This document shows, in pieces, positions 46,567 to 54,712 of a stretch of DNA of 64,000 nucleotides (its first letter is position 1; every line of letters starts with the position of its first letter). The position numbers were made by a program, and so were the translations under genes. The stretch comes from Aliidiomarina iranensis. Lineage in GTDB: Bacteria > Pseudomonadota > Gammaproteobacteria > Enterobacterales > Alteromonadaceae. A model generated the notes under the pieces. That model was not told the origin of the DNA. It did not search any database and saw nothing but the letters and a program-made list of their open reading frames with translations. The stretch lies in contig NZ_PIPJ01000006.1 in the NCBI RefSeq assembly GCF_003987135.1, positions 1 to 64,000 on the forward strand. The letters run 5' to 3'.

Positions 46567-49030
46567 AGGCACGCTTTAAGCGCAAAGCGTTGGTAAGCAC
46601 AAAAACACTTGAGAGCGCCATGGCTCCAGCGGCCAACATGGGTGAGAGCAAGATACCAAATAGAGGATACAATATGCCCGCCGCTACCGGCAGCAAACTG
46701 GCATTATAAGCAAAGGCCCAGAACAAGTTTTGTTTAATATTCCGCAGCGTTTTTCGGCTTATTTCGAAAGCAGCAACTACCGCGCTTAAATCACCGCGCA
46801 TGAGCACTACGTCGGCTGATTCAATTGCAACATCGGTACCACTGCCCACTGCAATACCGGTGTTGGCCTCGGCAAGTGCCGGTGCATCATTAATACCATC
46901 ACCAACAAAGGCTACCGGGCCAAATTCCGTGCGTAGTTGCTTTACGGCTTCTACCTTGCCATCGGGCAGTACTTCGGCGATCACTTTATCAATGTCTAAT
47001 TGTTTTGCGATAGCCTTTGCGGTTGCTTTGTTATCACCGGTTATCATGGCCACTTGTAGGCCAAGTGCGTGAAAGGCCTTAATCGCCTCAGGTGTGCTTT
47101 CACGGATGGTATCTGCCACTGCAATTATGACGGCGAGTTTGCCATCGAGTGCCGCGTATAAAGGTGTTTTTCCCTCGCTGCCCAAGCGCTCAGCGATTTC
47201 CCTAAATTCGGTTACCGAAATATCTAGTTCGGCCATGTAACGGTCGGCACCGATATGAACCTTAGTATTGTATTCTTGGTTTGTGTTTACTTCGGCAACC
47301 ACTCCCATACCCGATACTGATTGAAAATCAGTACACTCAGCGATGACGATATTTTTAGCTTTAGCTGCAGCAACGATAGCATTCGCAATCGGATGCTCCG
47401 ATTGTTGTTCCACAGCAGCTACTAGAGCCAGAACATTATCTTCTGAAAAGCCCTCAGCTACCTCAAAATCAGTAAGTTTGGGTTTCCCTTCGGTAAGGGT
47501 TCCGGTTTTATCGAGCGCAATTACTTTACTATCACGCAATGTTTGCAGTGCTTCGCCTTGGCGAAATAACACACCTCGTTCAGCCGCTCGGCCAGTGCCT
47601 ACCATAATAGATACGGGGGTTGCTAAGCCCATCGCACAGGGGCAAGCAATGATCAGTACAGCTACACCGTTCACTAAGGCGAAGGTAAGGGCAGGGCTTG
47701 GCCCGAATAACAGCCAAACAATAACGGTAAGCACAGCAATAGCTATTACAATCGGCACAAAGATGGCGGTTACTTTATCAACTAAAGCTTGCACTGGTAG
47801 CCGTGCGCCCTGCGCTTGCTCTACCATTTTTATAATCTGAGCAAGAAGGGTATCAGCACCAATTTTTGTAGCTTTAAACGTAAGTGAGCCATTACTATTA
47901 ACTGTTCCCGCCGCTACAGTATCGCCAGCTTTTTTGGAAACCGGTATTGGCTCGCCAGTAAGCATGGATTCATCAACATATGACTCACCATCGGTTACCT
48001 CACCATCTACCGCAATGCGTTCGCCGGGTTTGGCTTGAATTACATCACCTAGTTCGATTTGATCAATAGCGAGTTCCTGCCATTCGTTCTCTCGTTTCAC
48101 CCGGGCTGTTTTCGCTTGTAAGCCGAGCAAACGTTTAATGGCATCACCGGTTTGCCCTTTTGCGCGGGCCTCTAGCACACGGCCAAGTAAAATCAAGGTA
48201 ACAATAACCGCAGCCGCTTCGTAATATACATTCGCGGTGCCCGCGGGTAACACGCTAGGGCTAAAGGTTGCTACTACAGAGAATAACCAGGCAGCGCTGG
48301 TACCCATAGCTACTAAGGAATTCATATCTGGCGAACCCTGCAGAAGTGCGGGTATACCTACTTTATAAAAGCGCCAACCCGGCACAGCGAGCACCAATGT
48401 GGTGAGAACAAATTGCAGGTGCCAATTCAGGCTTTGCCCTAGGGTTTGCTCAACCCAATGATGAATAGCCGGAATGAAGTGGCTACCCATTTCTAGAATA
48501 AATACGGGTAAAGTTAAGAGTGCTGCAAACCAAAAATTGAGTTGTAATGATTTTAATTCTTTTGTTTTGTGCTCACTTGCTGAGCTACTTTGGTTGGCGG
48601 AGCTGCCGGCACTCGATTTAATCTCTGCTTGGTAACCTGCGGCTTTCACCGCGTTTTGTAGCTGTTTAGGCTCTAGGCTACCACTGATAAACTCAATAAC
48701 AGCGGTTTCGTTCGCTAAGTTCACTTGCGCTTTGTAAACGCCGGCAACTTTGAGTAATGCCTTTTCAACCTTGCCCACACAAGATGCACAATGCATGCCC
48801 ATGAGGTCGAGTTCAATGCGTTCAGTACGGGTGGGGTACCCAGCTTTTTTTAGGTTTGATACTACGCCCGCTAACGCCGCGGTATCTTCGTATTTTATAT
48901 CTGCTTTTTCATTGGCAAGGTTAACCGAAGCTTCAATAACACCATCGGTTGCTTGTATCGCTTTCGTAGCTCGGCTCACACAGCCGGCGCATGAAAGTTT
49001 AGTAATTGGCGCTTGAATTGCTTGGCTCAT
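46565..49030 (-). CDS. copA: Copper-exporting P1B-type ATPase (CopA)
   Basis: The 821-residue inner-membrane ATPase exports Cu(I). There are two N-terminal heavy-metal-binding domains with Cys14-AG-Cys17 and Cys81-AS-Cys84, eight predicted helices, the transmembrane CPC motif ([12 protein letters not shown]), the phosphorylated Asp in [11 protein letters not shown] and the hinge [11 protein letters not shown]. All key residues are present. No cueR gene is adjacent. The 3' end meets the CTCAGGGCT repeat array. Confidence 0.96.
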   Translation of the reverse strand: MSQAIQAPITKLSCAGCVSRATKAIQATDGVIEASVNLANEKADIKYEDTAALAGVVSNLKKAGYPTRTERIELDLMGMHCASCVGKVEKALLKVAGVYKAQVNLANETAVIEFISGSLEPKQLQNAVKAAGYQAEIKSSAGSSANQSSSASEHKTKELKSLQLNFWFAALLTLPVFILEMGSHFIPAIHHWVEQTLGQSLNWHLQFVLTTLVLAVPGWRFYKVGIPALLQGSPDMNSLVAMGTSAAWLFSVVATFSPSVLPAGTANVYYEAAAVIVTLILLGRVLEARAKGQTGDAIKRLLGLQAKTARVKRENEWQELAIDQIELGDVIQAKPGERIAVDGEVTDGESYVDESMLTGEPIPVSKKAGDTVAAGTVNSNGSLTFKATKIGADTLLAQIIKMVEQAQGARLPVQALVDKVTAIFVPIVIAIAVLTVIVWLLFGPSPALTFALVNGVAVLIIACPCAMGLATPVSIMVGTGRAAERGVLFRQGEALQTLRDSKVIALDKTGTLTEGKPKLTDFEVAEGFSEDNVLALVAAVEQQSEHPIANAIVAAAKAKNIVIAECTDFQSVSGMGVVAEVNTNQEYNTKVHIGADRYMAELDISVTEFREIAERLGSEGKTPLYAALDGKLAVIIAVADTIRESTPEAIKAFHALGLQVAMITGDNKATAKAIAKQLDIDKVIAEVLPDGKVEAVKQLRTEFGPVAFVGDGINDAPALAEANTGIAVGSGTDVAIESADVVLMRGDLSAVVAAFEISRKTLRNIKQNLFWAFAYNASLLPVAAGILYPLFGILLSPMLAAGAMALSSVFVLTNALRLKRA

Positions 49031-49154
49031 ACCACCCTCTTGGAATCTAAGCTATGATGCTTAAACTATACCCTATTTGCGCAAGTAGCTAAACGTTGAA
49101 CAGGGGTATGCCGCAAAGCATGTGCGTTTTTATAACGCACCGAAGGTAACAAAA

Positions 49155-49625
49155 ATGAATAGTTTAGAATTAAAGATTCCACCCTTGATATTAGTGCTCA
49201 TCATTGCTGCCGATATGTGGCTGCTAAGCTGGATATTTGGCACGTGGTTAGGCTTGGGTTGGTTATTCTCAACGTCTCCTGCGTTGCTTTGGCTAGCCAT
49301 CGGCGTTGGGGTGCTGTTGCCGCTGCTGGGCGCCCTTGAATTTCTAAAACATAAAACCACGGTGAATCCAACGAAACCAGCAGATAGCAGCGCGGTGGTC
49401 AAAACAGGTATTTACCGGTTCACCCGAAACCCTATGTATCTTGGCTTCTTCTTTTTGTTATTTGGCTTTGCGCTTTGGTTAGGGAATTTCGCTGCCGCCA
49501 TTATGCTGCCGGTTTATGTATGGTTTTTAACGCGTTTTCAAATTATCCCAGAAGAACGAATTTTGTTAGATAACTTTGGCAAGCCTTACGCAGATTACCT
49601 GCAAACTGTTCGCCGTTGGATATAA
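49155..49625 (+). CDS. Isoprenylcysteine carboxyl methyltransferase-like (ICMT/PEMT) membrane protein
   Basis: The 156-residue membrane protein has three to four helices and the family motif GIYRFTRNPMYLGFF (about 88-102), followed by EERILLDNFGKPYADYLQTVRRW. This places it in the ICMT/PEMT/NnrU-like methyltransferase group, whose bacterial substrates are mostly unknown. AAGGT precedes the ATG by seven bases. It starts a run of small same-strand genes. Confidence 0.88.
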   Translation: MNSLELKIPPLILVLIIAADMWLLSWIFGTWLGLGWLFSTSPALLWLAIGVGVLLPLLGALEFLKHKTTVNPTKPADSSAVVKTGIYRFTRNPMYLGFFFLLFGFALWLGNFAAAIMLPVYVWFLTRFQIIPEERILLDNFGKPYADYLQTVRRWI

Positions 49626-49645
49626 ATTTAAACAAAGAAGTTATC

Positions 49646-50101
49646 GTGAAAAATAAGATGATTTTGCTGGTTGTAGCATTTGTTTTAGTTCTTGGTGCAC
49701 CGTTGCACGCCGAAGAAAAGCAGCGGGTGCTGGGGTTTGGAGGTTTCTTCTTTAAAGCCGAAGATCCCGCGGCACTTGCGCAATGGTATGAGGAACATTT
49801 GGGAGTTACTAAAACGCCTACTACTTATGAAGAAGAACCATGGAACCAGGAAGGTGGTAACACAGTGTTCGGTGTTTTTCGCAATACCACATCTTATTTT
49901 GGTGATGCGGAACAACAATGGATGCTTAACTTTCGCGTGGCAGATTTAGATGCAATGGTGGCGCAGTTACGTGGGGCCGGCATTGAGGTTGAAGTAGATC
50001 CAACGGAATATCCGAATGGCTGGTTTGCGCGTTTAGCGGATCCGGAAGGTAATCCAATTCAGCTCTGGCAGGAAAAAATAGTATCTCCGAGTGATCAATA
50101 G
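49646..50101 (+). CDS. VOC family protein with an export signal
   Basis: The 151-residue protein has a signal peptide (hydrophobic MILLVVAFVLVLGAPLHA, cleavage near residue 22) and then one VOC/glyoxalase domain: FGGFFFKAEDPAALAQWYEEHLG at the start and WFARLADPEGNPIQLWQ at the end. VOC proteins are normally cytoplasmic, so an exported form is unusual. The GTG at 49646 is chosen with AGAAG upstream; ATG 49658 also keeps the signal. Confidence 0.82.
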   Translation: MKNKMILLVVAFVLVLGAPLHAEEKQRVLGFGGFFFKAEDPAALAQWYEEHLGVTKTPTTYEEEPWNQEGGNTVFGVFRNTTSYFGDAEQQWMLNFRVADLDAMVAQLRGAGIEVEVDPTEYPNGWFARLADPEGNPIQLWQEKIVSPSDQ

Positions 50102-50135
50102 AATATAAGTAAACAACAATTAGAGATCTCAAACG

Positions 50136-50546
50136 ATGAACAATCAGCTTATCAAAATATTCCTAATGCTCGTGTTACTTTCGTTTCCAATAGCTGGCAA
50201 GGCTGAAAATCAGAAACCTATCGAGCTGCCAACAGAGTGGGATAGCTACTATGTTGTATTGGTAAAACAAGGCCCAAATTTTGCTGAGCTGCAAGGCTCT
50301 GAAGGTTTGCGGGCGTTAATGTTTGCGCACATTCAATATCAACTGGGCTTACAAAAAGATGGTATTGCATTATCTGCTGGCGGCTTCGCTGAAGCTAAAG
50401 AAGGAATTGCGGGTTTAACCATACTGCGGGCGTCGTCGTTAGAAGAAGCCGAGCAGATCGCGCATGCAGATCCGGCGGTAAAGGCTGGCCGTTTCGCAGT
50501 TGTGGTTTATCAGTGGTATGTACCGGGCGGTAGCTTAGGTGAGTGA
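50136..50546 (+). CDS. Secreted YciI-like (YCII domain) protein
   Basis: The 136-residue protein has a signal peptide (MLVLLSFPIAGKA, cleavage near 22). The mature part resembles the ferredoxin-like YCII domain: YYVVLVKQGPNF, then a conserved His in FAHIQYQLGLQKDG, then the strand pair ending AEQIAHADPAVKAGRFAVVV. The family is not well understood. It follows the exported VOC gene by 34 bp and is likely cotranscribed. Confidence 0.75.
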   Translation: MNNQLIKIFLMLVLLSFPIAGKAENQKPIELPTEWDSYYVVLVKQGPNFAELQGSEGLRALMFAHIQYQLGLQKDGIALSAGGFAEAKEGIAGLTILRASSLEEAEQIAHADPAVKAGRFAVVVYQWYVPGGSLGE

Positions 50547-50631
50547 ATAAGTGTTTGAAGTATAGAAAATGGACTGATTTGCGCACCTATATTAAGTTAT
50601 AGGTGCGATATCAATGAATAAGGATATTTTT

Positions 50632-51063
50632 ATGAGTAAATTTACTTCAGTATTAATAAGCGCAACTTTTCTGATGTTTGCTGGAAACGCCGTAGCTTTT
50701 AATTCAGATGGAACTACTAACGAAGATAAAATGGTAGAGCTGTATTCTGCAGCGGGTTCATTGCACGAGTTAAAAACAAGAGGTTCAATTTCTAGTGAGC
50801 GTTATGAAGAGCTTCTCGCGGATGGCCTTACACCTGATACTCGAATGGAACTTAAGTACCGGCGCCTAGCGAGCGTGCATGCTCAGAGAAGCGCGGGTTA
50901 TGATCCGGAAAGTGTTCCGAGTGTAAACGACAAACCTCATGAGCAAGAAGAGCGTTGGCAGCGCATAGAGAACGGTGCAACTTACCAATATGTGGAACGG
51001 AAACGCTATTTTGAAGATAGCGGCTGGCAGCAAGTTTATTTTAGCCGCACACTTATCGAGTGA
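50632..51063 (+). CDS. Hypothetical secreted protein
   Basis: I do not recognise a family. The 143-residue protein has a signal peptide (SVLISATFLMFAGNAVA, cleavage near 23) and a charged, mainly helical mature part. ATG 50632 has AAGGA seven bases upstream; an ATG at 50614 has no such site. It ends the run of exported proteins and is followed by a terminator. Confidence 0.7.
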   Translation: MSKFTSVLISATFLMFAGNAVAFNSDGTTNEDKMVELYSAAGSLHELKTRGSISSERYEELLADGLTPDTRMELKYRRLASVHAQRSAGYDPESVPSVNDKPHEQEERWQRIENGATYQYVERKRYFEDSGWQQVYFSRTLIE

Positions 51064-51079
51064 ACGCATAAAGCAAAAA

Positions 51080-51111
51080 TAAAAAGGCCAGCTTAGAAGC
51101 TGGCCTTTTTA
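51080..51111. terminator. Terminator next to the left end of the tRNA-Phe element
   Basis: AAAAAGGCCAGCTT and AAGCTGGCCTTTTT form a near-perfect stem. It ends the secreted-protein transcript and, on the minus strand, is where the tRNA-Phe transcript would have ended before the element inserted. Confidence 0.9.
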
Positions 51112-51141
51112 TTGCAAATTACTTGTTCAAAGTACTTGCTG

Positions 51142-51192
51142 AATAATGGTGCCCGGAGGCGGAATCGAACCACCGACACGAGGATTTTCAAT
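51142..51192 (-). repeat. attL: 51-bp direct repeat, 3' part of tRNA-Phe
   Basis: This copy is identical to 55635-55685 over 51 bp. Bases 51147-51192 are the 3' half of tRNA-Phe on the minus strand, from the anticodon loop to CCA. The rest of the tRNA is absent here. It marks the far end of the integrated element. Confidence 0.95.
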
Positions 51193-51560
51193 TAGTTTTA
51201 GCGAGAATTACTAATTTACGGCAGTCAATAATATCAACCAGTTGCGGCGTCTACGATGTTCAGTACTTAGATATACAGCTATCTAAACCATGCGATATTG
51301 GTACAATTTTGGTACAATCAGTGGTATCTTATGTCTAATTAGTTTTTTGAGAGTTTTTAAGCATTACGCTTTACTGGTCGGATGAGTTAAAAGCTAAAAG
51401 TGTATTATAGTATGTACATCAACACATACCGGAACCACTTAGTGGGGTGTTGTGTCGGGTGAATAAAATCATCTCCTAGCCTGAGAGCAGGATAACCAAA
51501 GACTAGACCGATATTTCCATAAAGGAAACGAAAAGCCGCTTTAAAGCGGCTTTTTTGTTG
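51193..51560. other. Non-coding left end of the element: arm-like repeats, hairpin and terminator
   Basis: No coding region is evident. GGTACAA occurs at 51300 and 51311 (11-bp spacing), matching repeats near the other end. CAACAC (51420-51425) pairs with GTGTTG (51447-51452) around an inner CCAC/GTGG stem. A strong terminator AAAAGCCGCTTTAAAGCGGCTTTTTT lies at 51531-51556, so a short RNA ending there on the plus strand is possible; on the minus strand the same hairpin ends the next gene. Confidence 0.6.
51531..51556. terminator. Strong bidirectional terminator in the element
   Basis: AAAAGCCGCTTT pairs with AAAGCGGCTTTT, with six T following. It lies five bases beyond the stop of the minus-strand gene at 51561. 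Confidence 0.9.
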
Positions 51561-52049
51561 TTAAAATTTGTTCCCGTTGACTTTCCTATATACTACATCT
51601 GTCCATTTGTACTTCTTGCCCTTTGGCAAGGTGCTTCTACCCCATTGCTCAACTTCGTACGCTGATACAACTTGGAGTTTCAAACAGTTATCGCGGTTGG
51701 CTGGTTTTCGTAGTTCAAAAAAAACCGAGTAATCATTCGAATCTAAATGAAAAAATTGTTCAGCACGGTTTTTTGATAGATATCGGGCTACATAACCATT
51801 TTGCAATGATTTCTTCAGCATATTAGGTAAGTCGAAGCTGCTATGGTAACGGCTCAGACTAAAATACCGACTTTCACCTCTAAAGTTCACTTCGTATTCA
51901 TTTTGTTTTTCATCCGTGAACACATGAAAGCCATATGTAACTAATATCTCTATCCGTTGCTCTGTTGAAAGTTCCGTAAACATCGAGTGAGGATGAAGAT
52001 GGTTCAAATTATAGTTTATATCATTGAAGTTATATGGCTTCCAACGCAT
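51561..52049 (-). CDS. Hypothetical protein, element cargo
   Basis: I do not recognise a family. The 162-residue protein has no signal peptide or membrane segment. It looks like a mixed alpha/beta soluble protein with many aromatic residues (FRGESRYFSLSRYHSSFDLP) and a basic C-terminus. AAGGGA lies five bases before the ATG, so translation is likely. It is read opposite to the replication and integration genes and has its own terminator, as is usual for cargo genes in small integrative elements. Confidence 0.65.
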   Translation of the reverse strand: MRWKPYNFNDINYNLNHLHPHSMFTELSTEQRIEILVTYGFHVFTDEKQNEYEVNFRGESRYFSLSRYHSSFDLPNMLKKSLQNGYVARYLSKNRAEQFFHLDSNDYSVFFELRKPANRDNCLKLQVVSAYEVEQWGRSTLPKGKKYKWTDVVYRKVNGNKF

Positions 52050-52197
52050 TTGATTCCCTTCTAAATAGATTCTGCGTAGATATTTACATCTAATTCGTTT
52101 ATTTAATATTAGGGTACATGAATTCCCTAGTGAGTGCTTCTTAGTTTTGCGTTACTGTAAATCATTCTTAAATCGTTTTTAATATGTAAAGAGGGGA

Positions 52198-52209
52198 CCC
52201 GCTTGCGGG
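52198..52209 (+). repeat. Short perfect GC-rich hairpin upstream of the 268-residue gene
   Basis: CCCGC and GCGGG pair around TT in otherwise AT-rich sequence, 40 bp before the start of the next gene. It could be an operator or a rolling-circle origin hairpin. Confidence 0.4.
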
Positions 52210-52248
52210 GAATCGCTTTCGCACAGAAAATAAGGGAATCTTCATCTT

Positions 52249-53055
52249 ATGGACGAGAAAGAAATCAATATTCTTGACCAGCTTCACGACCTATTGAAGG
52301 ACGGTAAAAAGGAAGAGCGGGAGTTCTTCGATTTATTAGCATTAAACCCCGAGGGAAGGGCCAAGCTCGAATCTAAATTAGAAAGCTGGGCAGAACTCTA
52401 TTCGCTTACATTTCTTGAATTCATGGCTTTATTTGTCGTGATATCGGGAGCATCCAGCCTCATTGAGCAAGCAAATCAGCACGAATCACGCTCCGATATC
52501 CAACTGGCATTTTTAGAACAAATGGAAAGCTTTGATATCTCACTTTCGTCACTAAGTGAAGCGCTCGGGGAAGATGAAGCCACCGCATGCATGATGCAAT
52601 TTGTGTTCGCGTTGCAACACAATATGAAAGCCATTGCGCGAAGAAACCGTTCCATAAATACGATGCTCGAACAAATTCGCAATAGAGTTGATAACTATGA
52701 AGAAATAATCTTTGAGGCTATCGCTATTGATCCAGCAGTTGTGAGTAACTCGGAAATAGCCAATTTTATCGCGTTATGGGTGGTTGAGCAAAACACAGAT
52801 CGTTTAACCAAGCTTTCCAAGGCTATTATCGGCAAATATCCGATCGGTAAACGAATCGTTGGCCTTGATGACATGCGAATGATGATTGCTGTACAGGAGG
52901 AAGTCACGGGCAATTTAGATGCTGAATCAGTCTATGAAATGAGTATATTGTTCAACCTCATTGCGGAAGGTAACGATTTGGAAGCTGCTATTCGCAAACA
53001 CCTGCAACGGCGCAAGCATGATACAAGGACGTCAAACGGCCAATCGACGTCCTAA
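52249..53055 (+). CDS. Hypothetical helical protein upstream of rep
   Basis: I do not recognise a family. The 268-residue protein is predicted almost wholly helical and acidic in the N-terminal part (MDEKEINILDQLHDLLKDG), with a moderately hydrophobic segment at about 52-72 (LTFLEFMALFVVISGASSL) and a basic C-terminal end (IRKHLQRRKH). AAGGGA lies 11 bases before the ATG. It is the first of four plus-strand genes ending with int and lies 58 bp before rep, so a replication-control or cargo role is possible. Confidence 0.7.
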   Translation: MDEKEINILDQLHDLLKDGKKEEREFFDLLALNPEGRAKLESKLESWAELYSLTFLEFMALFVVISGASSLIEQANQHESRSDIQLAFLEQMESFDISLSSLSEALGEDEATACMMQFVFALQHNMKAIARRNRSINTMLEQIRNRVDNYEEIIFEAIAIDPAVVSNSEIANFIALWVVEQNTDRLTKLSKAIIGKYPIGKRIVGLDDMRMMIAVQEEVTGNLDAESVYEMSILFNLIAEGNDLEAAIRKHLQRRKHDTRTSNGQSTS

Positions 53056-53113
53056 ACATTCAGATATTCGTGTATAGAGTAGGAAACCTCTTTCAAACTA
53101 TGAGGTTTCTACC

Positions 53114-54373
53114 ATGTCGAAAAATGAGCCCAACCCAACCACCGTGGACGCCGCCAAGCGGTTTGCTTCGCAGAAGGAAACTGCTTTCGGTGTCGAAAGT
53201 CTTTTGCCGCACTTAGAAGGTGCGCCACCTAGTAACACAGCACCCCCAAAATACCAAAACACTGAAATTATAAGAACAGGTATTGATAGCTTGTATCTTT
53301 CTTTTCACGGTTCAGCCCGTTTAAACCTGCTTTCTCGCTTACAAGAATTAAAAGAAATAGCCAAAAGCACAAGGTGCAGAGATGAGCGGACGCCGCCAGC
53401 GCTGCACCTTGCTGGTATCAAATTTATCGTAAAACCCAAAGGCCAAAGCATATATCCCTTTGTCTTGTTCAATAACCATTTTGTTATTCGCGTAGCGAGT
53501 GAAGCAAGCTCCAACGCTCCGCCCGTGTATATGCAAATATCCAGCGAACTACTCACGATGCATGGGTACGATGCTGCGCTTGAAATGTCACGTAGAATTG
53601 CAGGCCAAATTGTCGCTGACTGTAATCAAGGCACTATCAGTCGTGTGGATCTGTGTTGTGATTTTACCACTGAGCTGGATTGGCTAAGTGTTGATCCGAT
53701 AGCGTGGGTATGTCGCTCAAATAAACGCAGTGAATATCGAGAGGCGAATGAATTAACAGGCTATGTGTTTGGGAAAAGTGGCGATGTATTAGCCCGCCTT
53801 TATGATAAAACTCGTGAGATAGAAGTGAGCGAAAAGAGCTTCTTTAAAGAGATCTGGAAATTACGCGGGTGGGATGAAGAACAAACGGTATGGCGTCTTG
53901 AATATCAGATTCGGCAAGCTTTTTTAAAAGATACCGCATCAACCAACCCCGATACCTTTATCGATAAAATGAACTCGGCTTGGAATTACTTAACGTCTAA
54001 TTGGCTTTCACTTCGCCTGATTTCTCTCAATGATGGGAATAGCTCACGTTGGCCACTTCACCCTGATTGGAAAGTGTTATGTGATGCGCGGTTTAATCAT
54101 GTAGGCGTTGACGATATTCGCCGAGCACGATTTGAAGTATTACCGAGTGACTACAGCATTTTTACGGGTGCCCTCGGTTATCTCACCAGCTTTATGGTGA
54201 AGCATGAGCATCAGACTATGACGCAAGCCCTTGCCGCTTTTTATGATGCAGCTGAAGAGCACTTTAAAATCGATGATAAGCGGCATGAAACATTTGCGCA
54301 TTATGTGCAAACAAAACTGGCTGAGAAACGCATCAAGTTTGTGAAGCTGAAACAGATTGGGGAGCTGGAGTAA
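53114..54373 (+). CDS. Replication initiation factor family protein (Rep_trans)
   Basis: The 419-residue protein fits the Rep_trans family of rolling-circle replication initiators and nickases, which includes plasmid RepC/RepD types, Tn916-type Orf20 and the filamentous phage protein RstA. Visible motifs are IRTGIDSLYLSFHG, SRVDLCCDF (about 176-184), RLYDKTREIEV (about 232-242) and TVWRLEYQIR (about 259-268). GAGG lies eight bases before the ATG. Together with xis and int it forms a close-packed operon. The nicking tyrosine cannot be picked with certainty. Confidence 0.82.
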   Translation: MSKNEPNPTTVDAAKRFASQKETAFGVESLLPHLEGAPPSNTAPPKYQNTEIIRTGIDSLYLSFHGSARLNLLSRLQELKEIAKSTRCRDERTPPALHLAGIKFIVKPKGQSIYPFVLFNNHFVIRVASEASSNAPPVYMQISSELLTMHGYDAALEMSRRIAGQIVADCNQGTISRVDLCCDFTTELDWLSVDPIAWVCRSNKRSEYREANELTGYVFGKSGDVLARLYDKTREIEVSEKSFFKEIWKLRGWDEEQTVWRLEYQIRQAFLKDTASTNPDTFIDKMNSAWNYLTSNWLSLRLISLNDGNSSRWPLHPDWKVLCDARFNHVGVDDIRRARFEVLPSDYSIFTGALGYLTSFMVKHEHQTMTQALAAFYDAAEEHFKIDDKRHETFAHYVQTKLAEKRIKFVKLKQIGELE

Positions 54374-54379
54374 TGCCGT

Positions 54380-54712
54380 ATGAACACATTCAATCTGCAA
54401 GAGGCCGCACAATACCTGTGTATGTCCGCATCCCACTTGGCCGAATTAGCCCGTGGGAAGCGCATCAAAGCAGCGAAACCTGGCAAACGTTGGGTGTTCC
54501 TCGAAAAAGACCTTGTGGAATACCTGGATGCTTTATATGCTTTTGGTGTGAACACGCCGCAACAAGGTTGTGATGAGGAGGAATCATCATGGCATTGTAT
54601 AAACGTGGGAACCTCTGGTGGACTCGCTTCACGGCTCCAAACGGAGAGAGAATATCTCGCTCTACTGGCACCGACGAAAAGAAGCAGGCGCAAGAGTACG
54701 AAGATAGCCTAA
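54380..54712 (+). CDS. xis: Excisionase-like HTH protein
   Basis: The 110-residue protein starts with a MerR/excisionase-type HTH (FNLQEAAQYLCMSASHLAEL, then GKRIKAAKPGKRWVFLEKDLVEYL). Such proteins direct integrase towards excision. GGAG precedes the start, which lies seven bases after the rep stop. The 3' part overlaps the integrase gene by 124 bp in another frame; the HTH domain is before the overlap, so the tail may be only a read-through extension. Confidence 0.8.
   Translation: MNTFNLQEAAQYLCMSASHLAELARGKRIKAAKPGKRWVFLEKDLVEYLDALYAFGVNTPQQGCDEEESSWHCINVGTSGGLASRLQTEREYLALLAPTKRSRRKSTKIA

Noticed and set aside
47343-47840. 165-codon plus-strand frame
   Set aside because: It is antisense to copA and has the Ser/Thr/Ala-rich composition of shadow frames.
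49031-49100. CueR-type operator upstream of copA
   Set aside because: I could not find the expected dyad with 19-bp promoter spacing in this short gap.
54373-54573. Alternative frame overlapping xis
   Set aside because: The neighbouring frame at 54380 has a clear excisionase HTH; this one has no domain.
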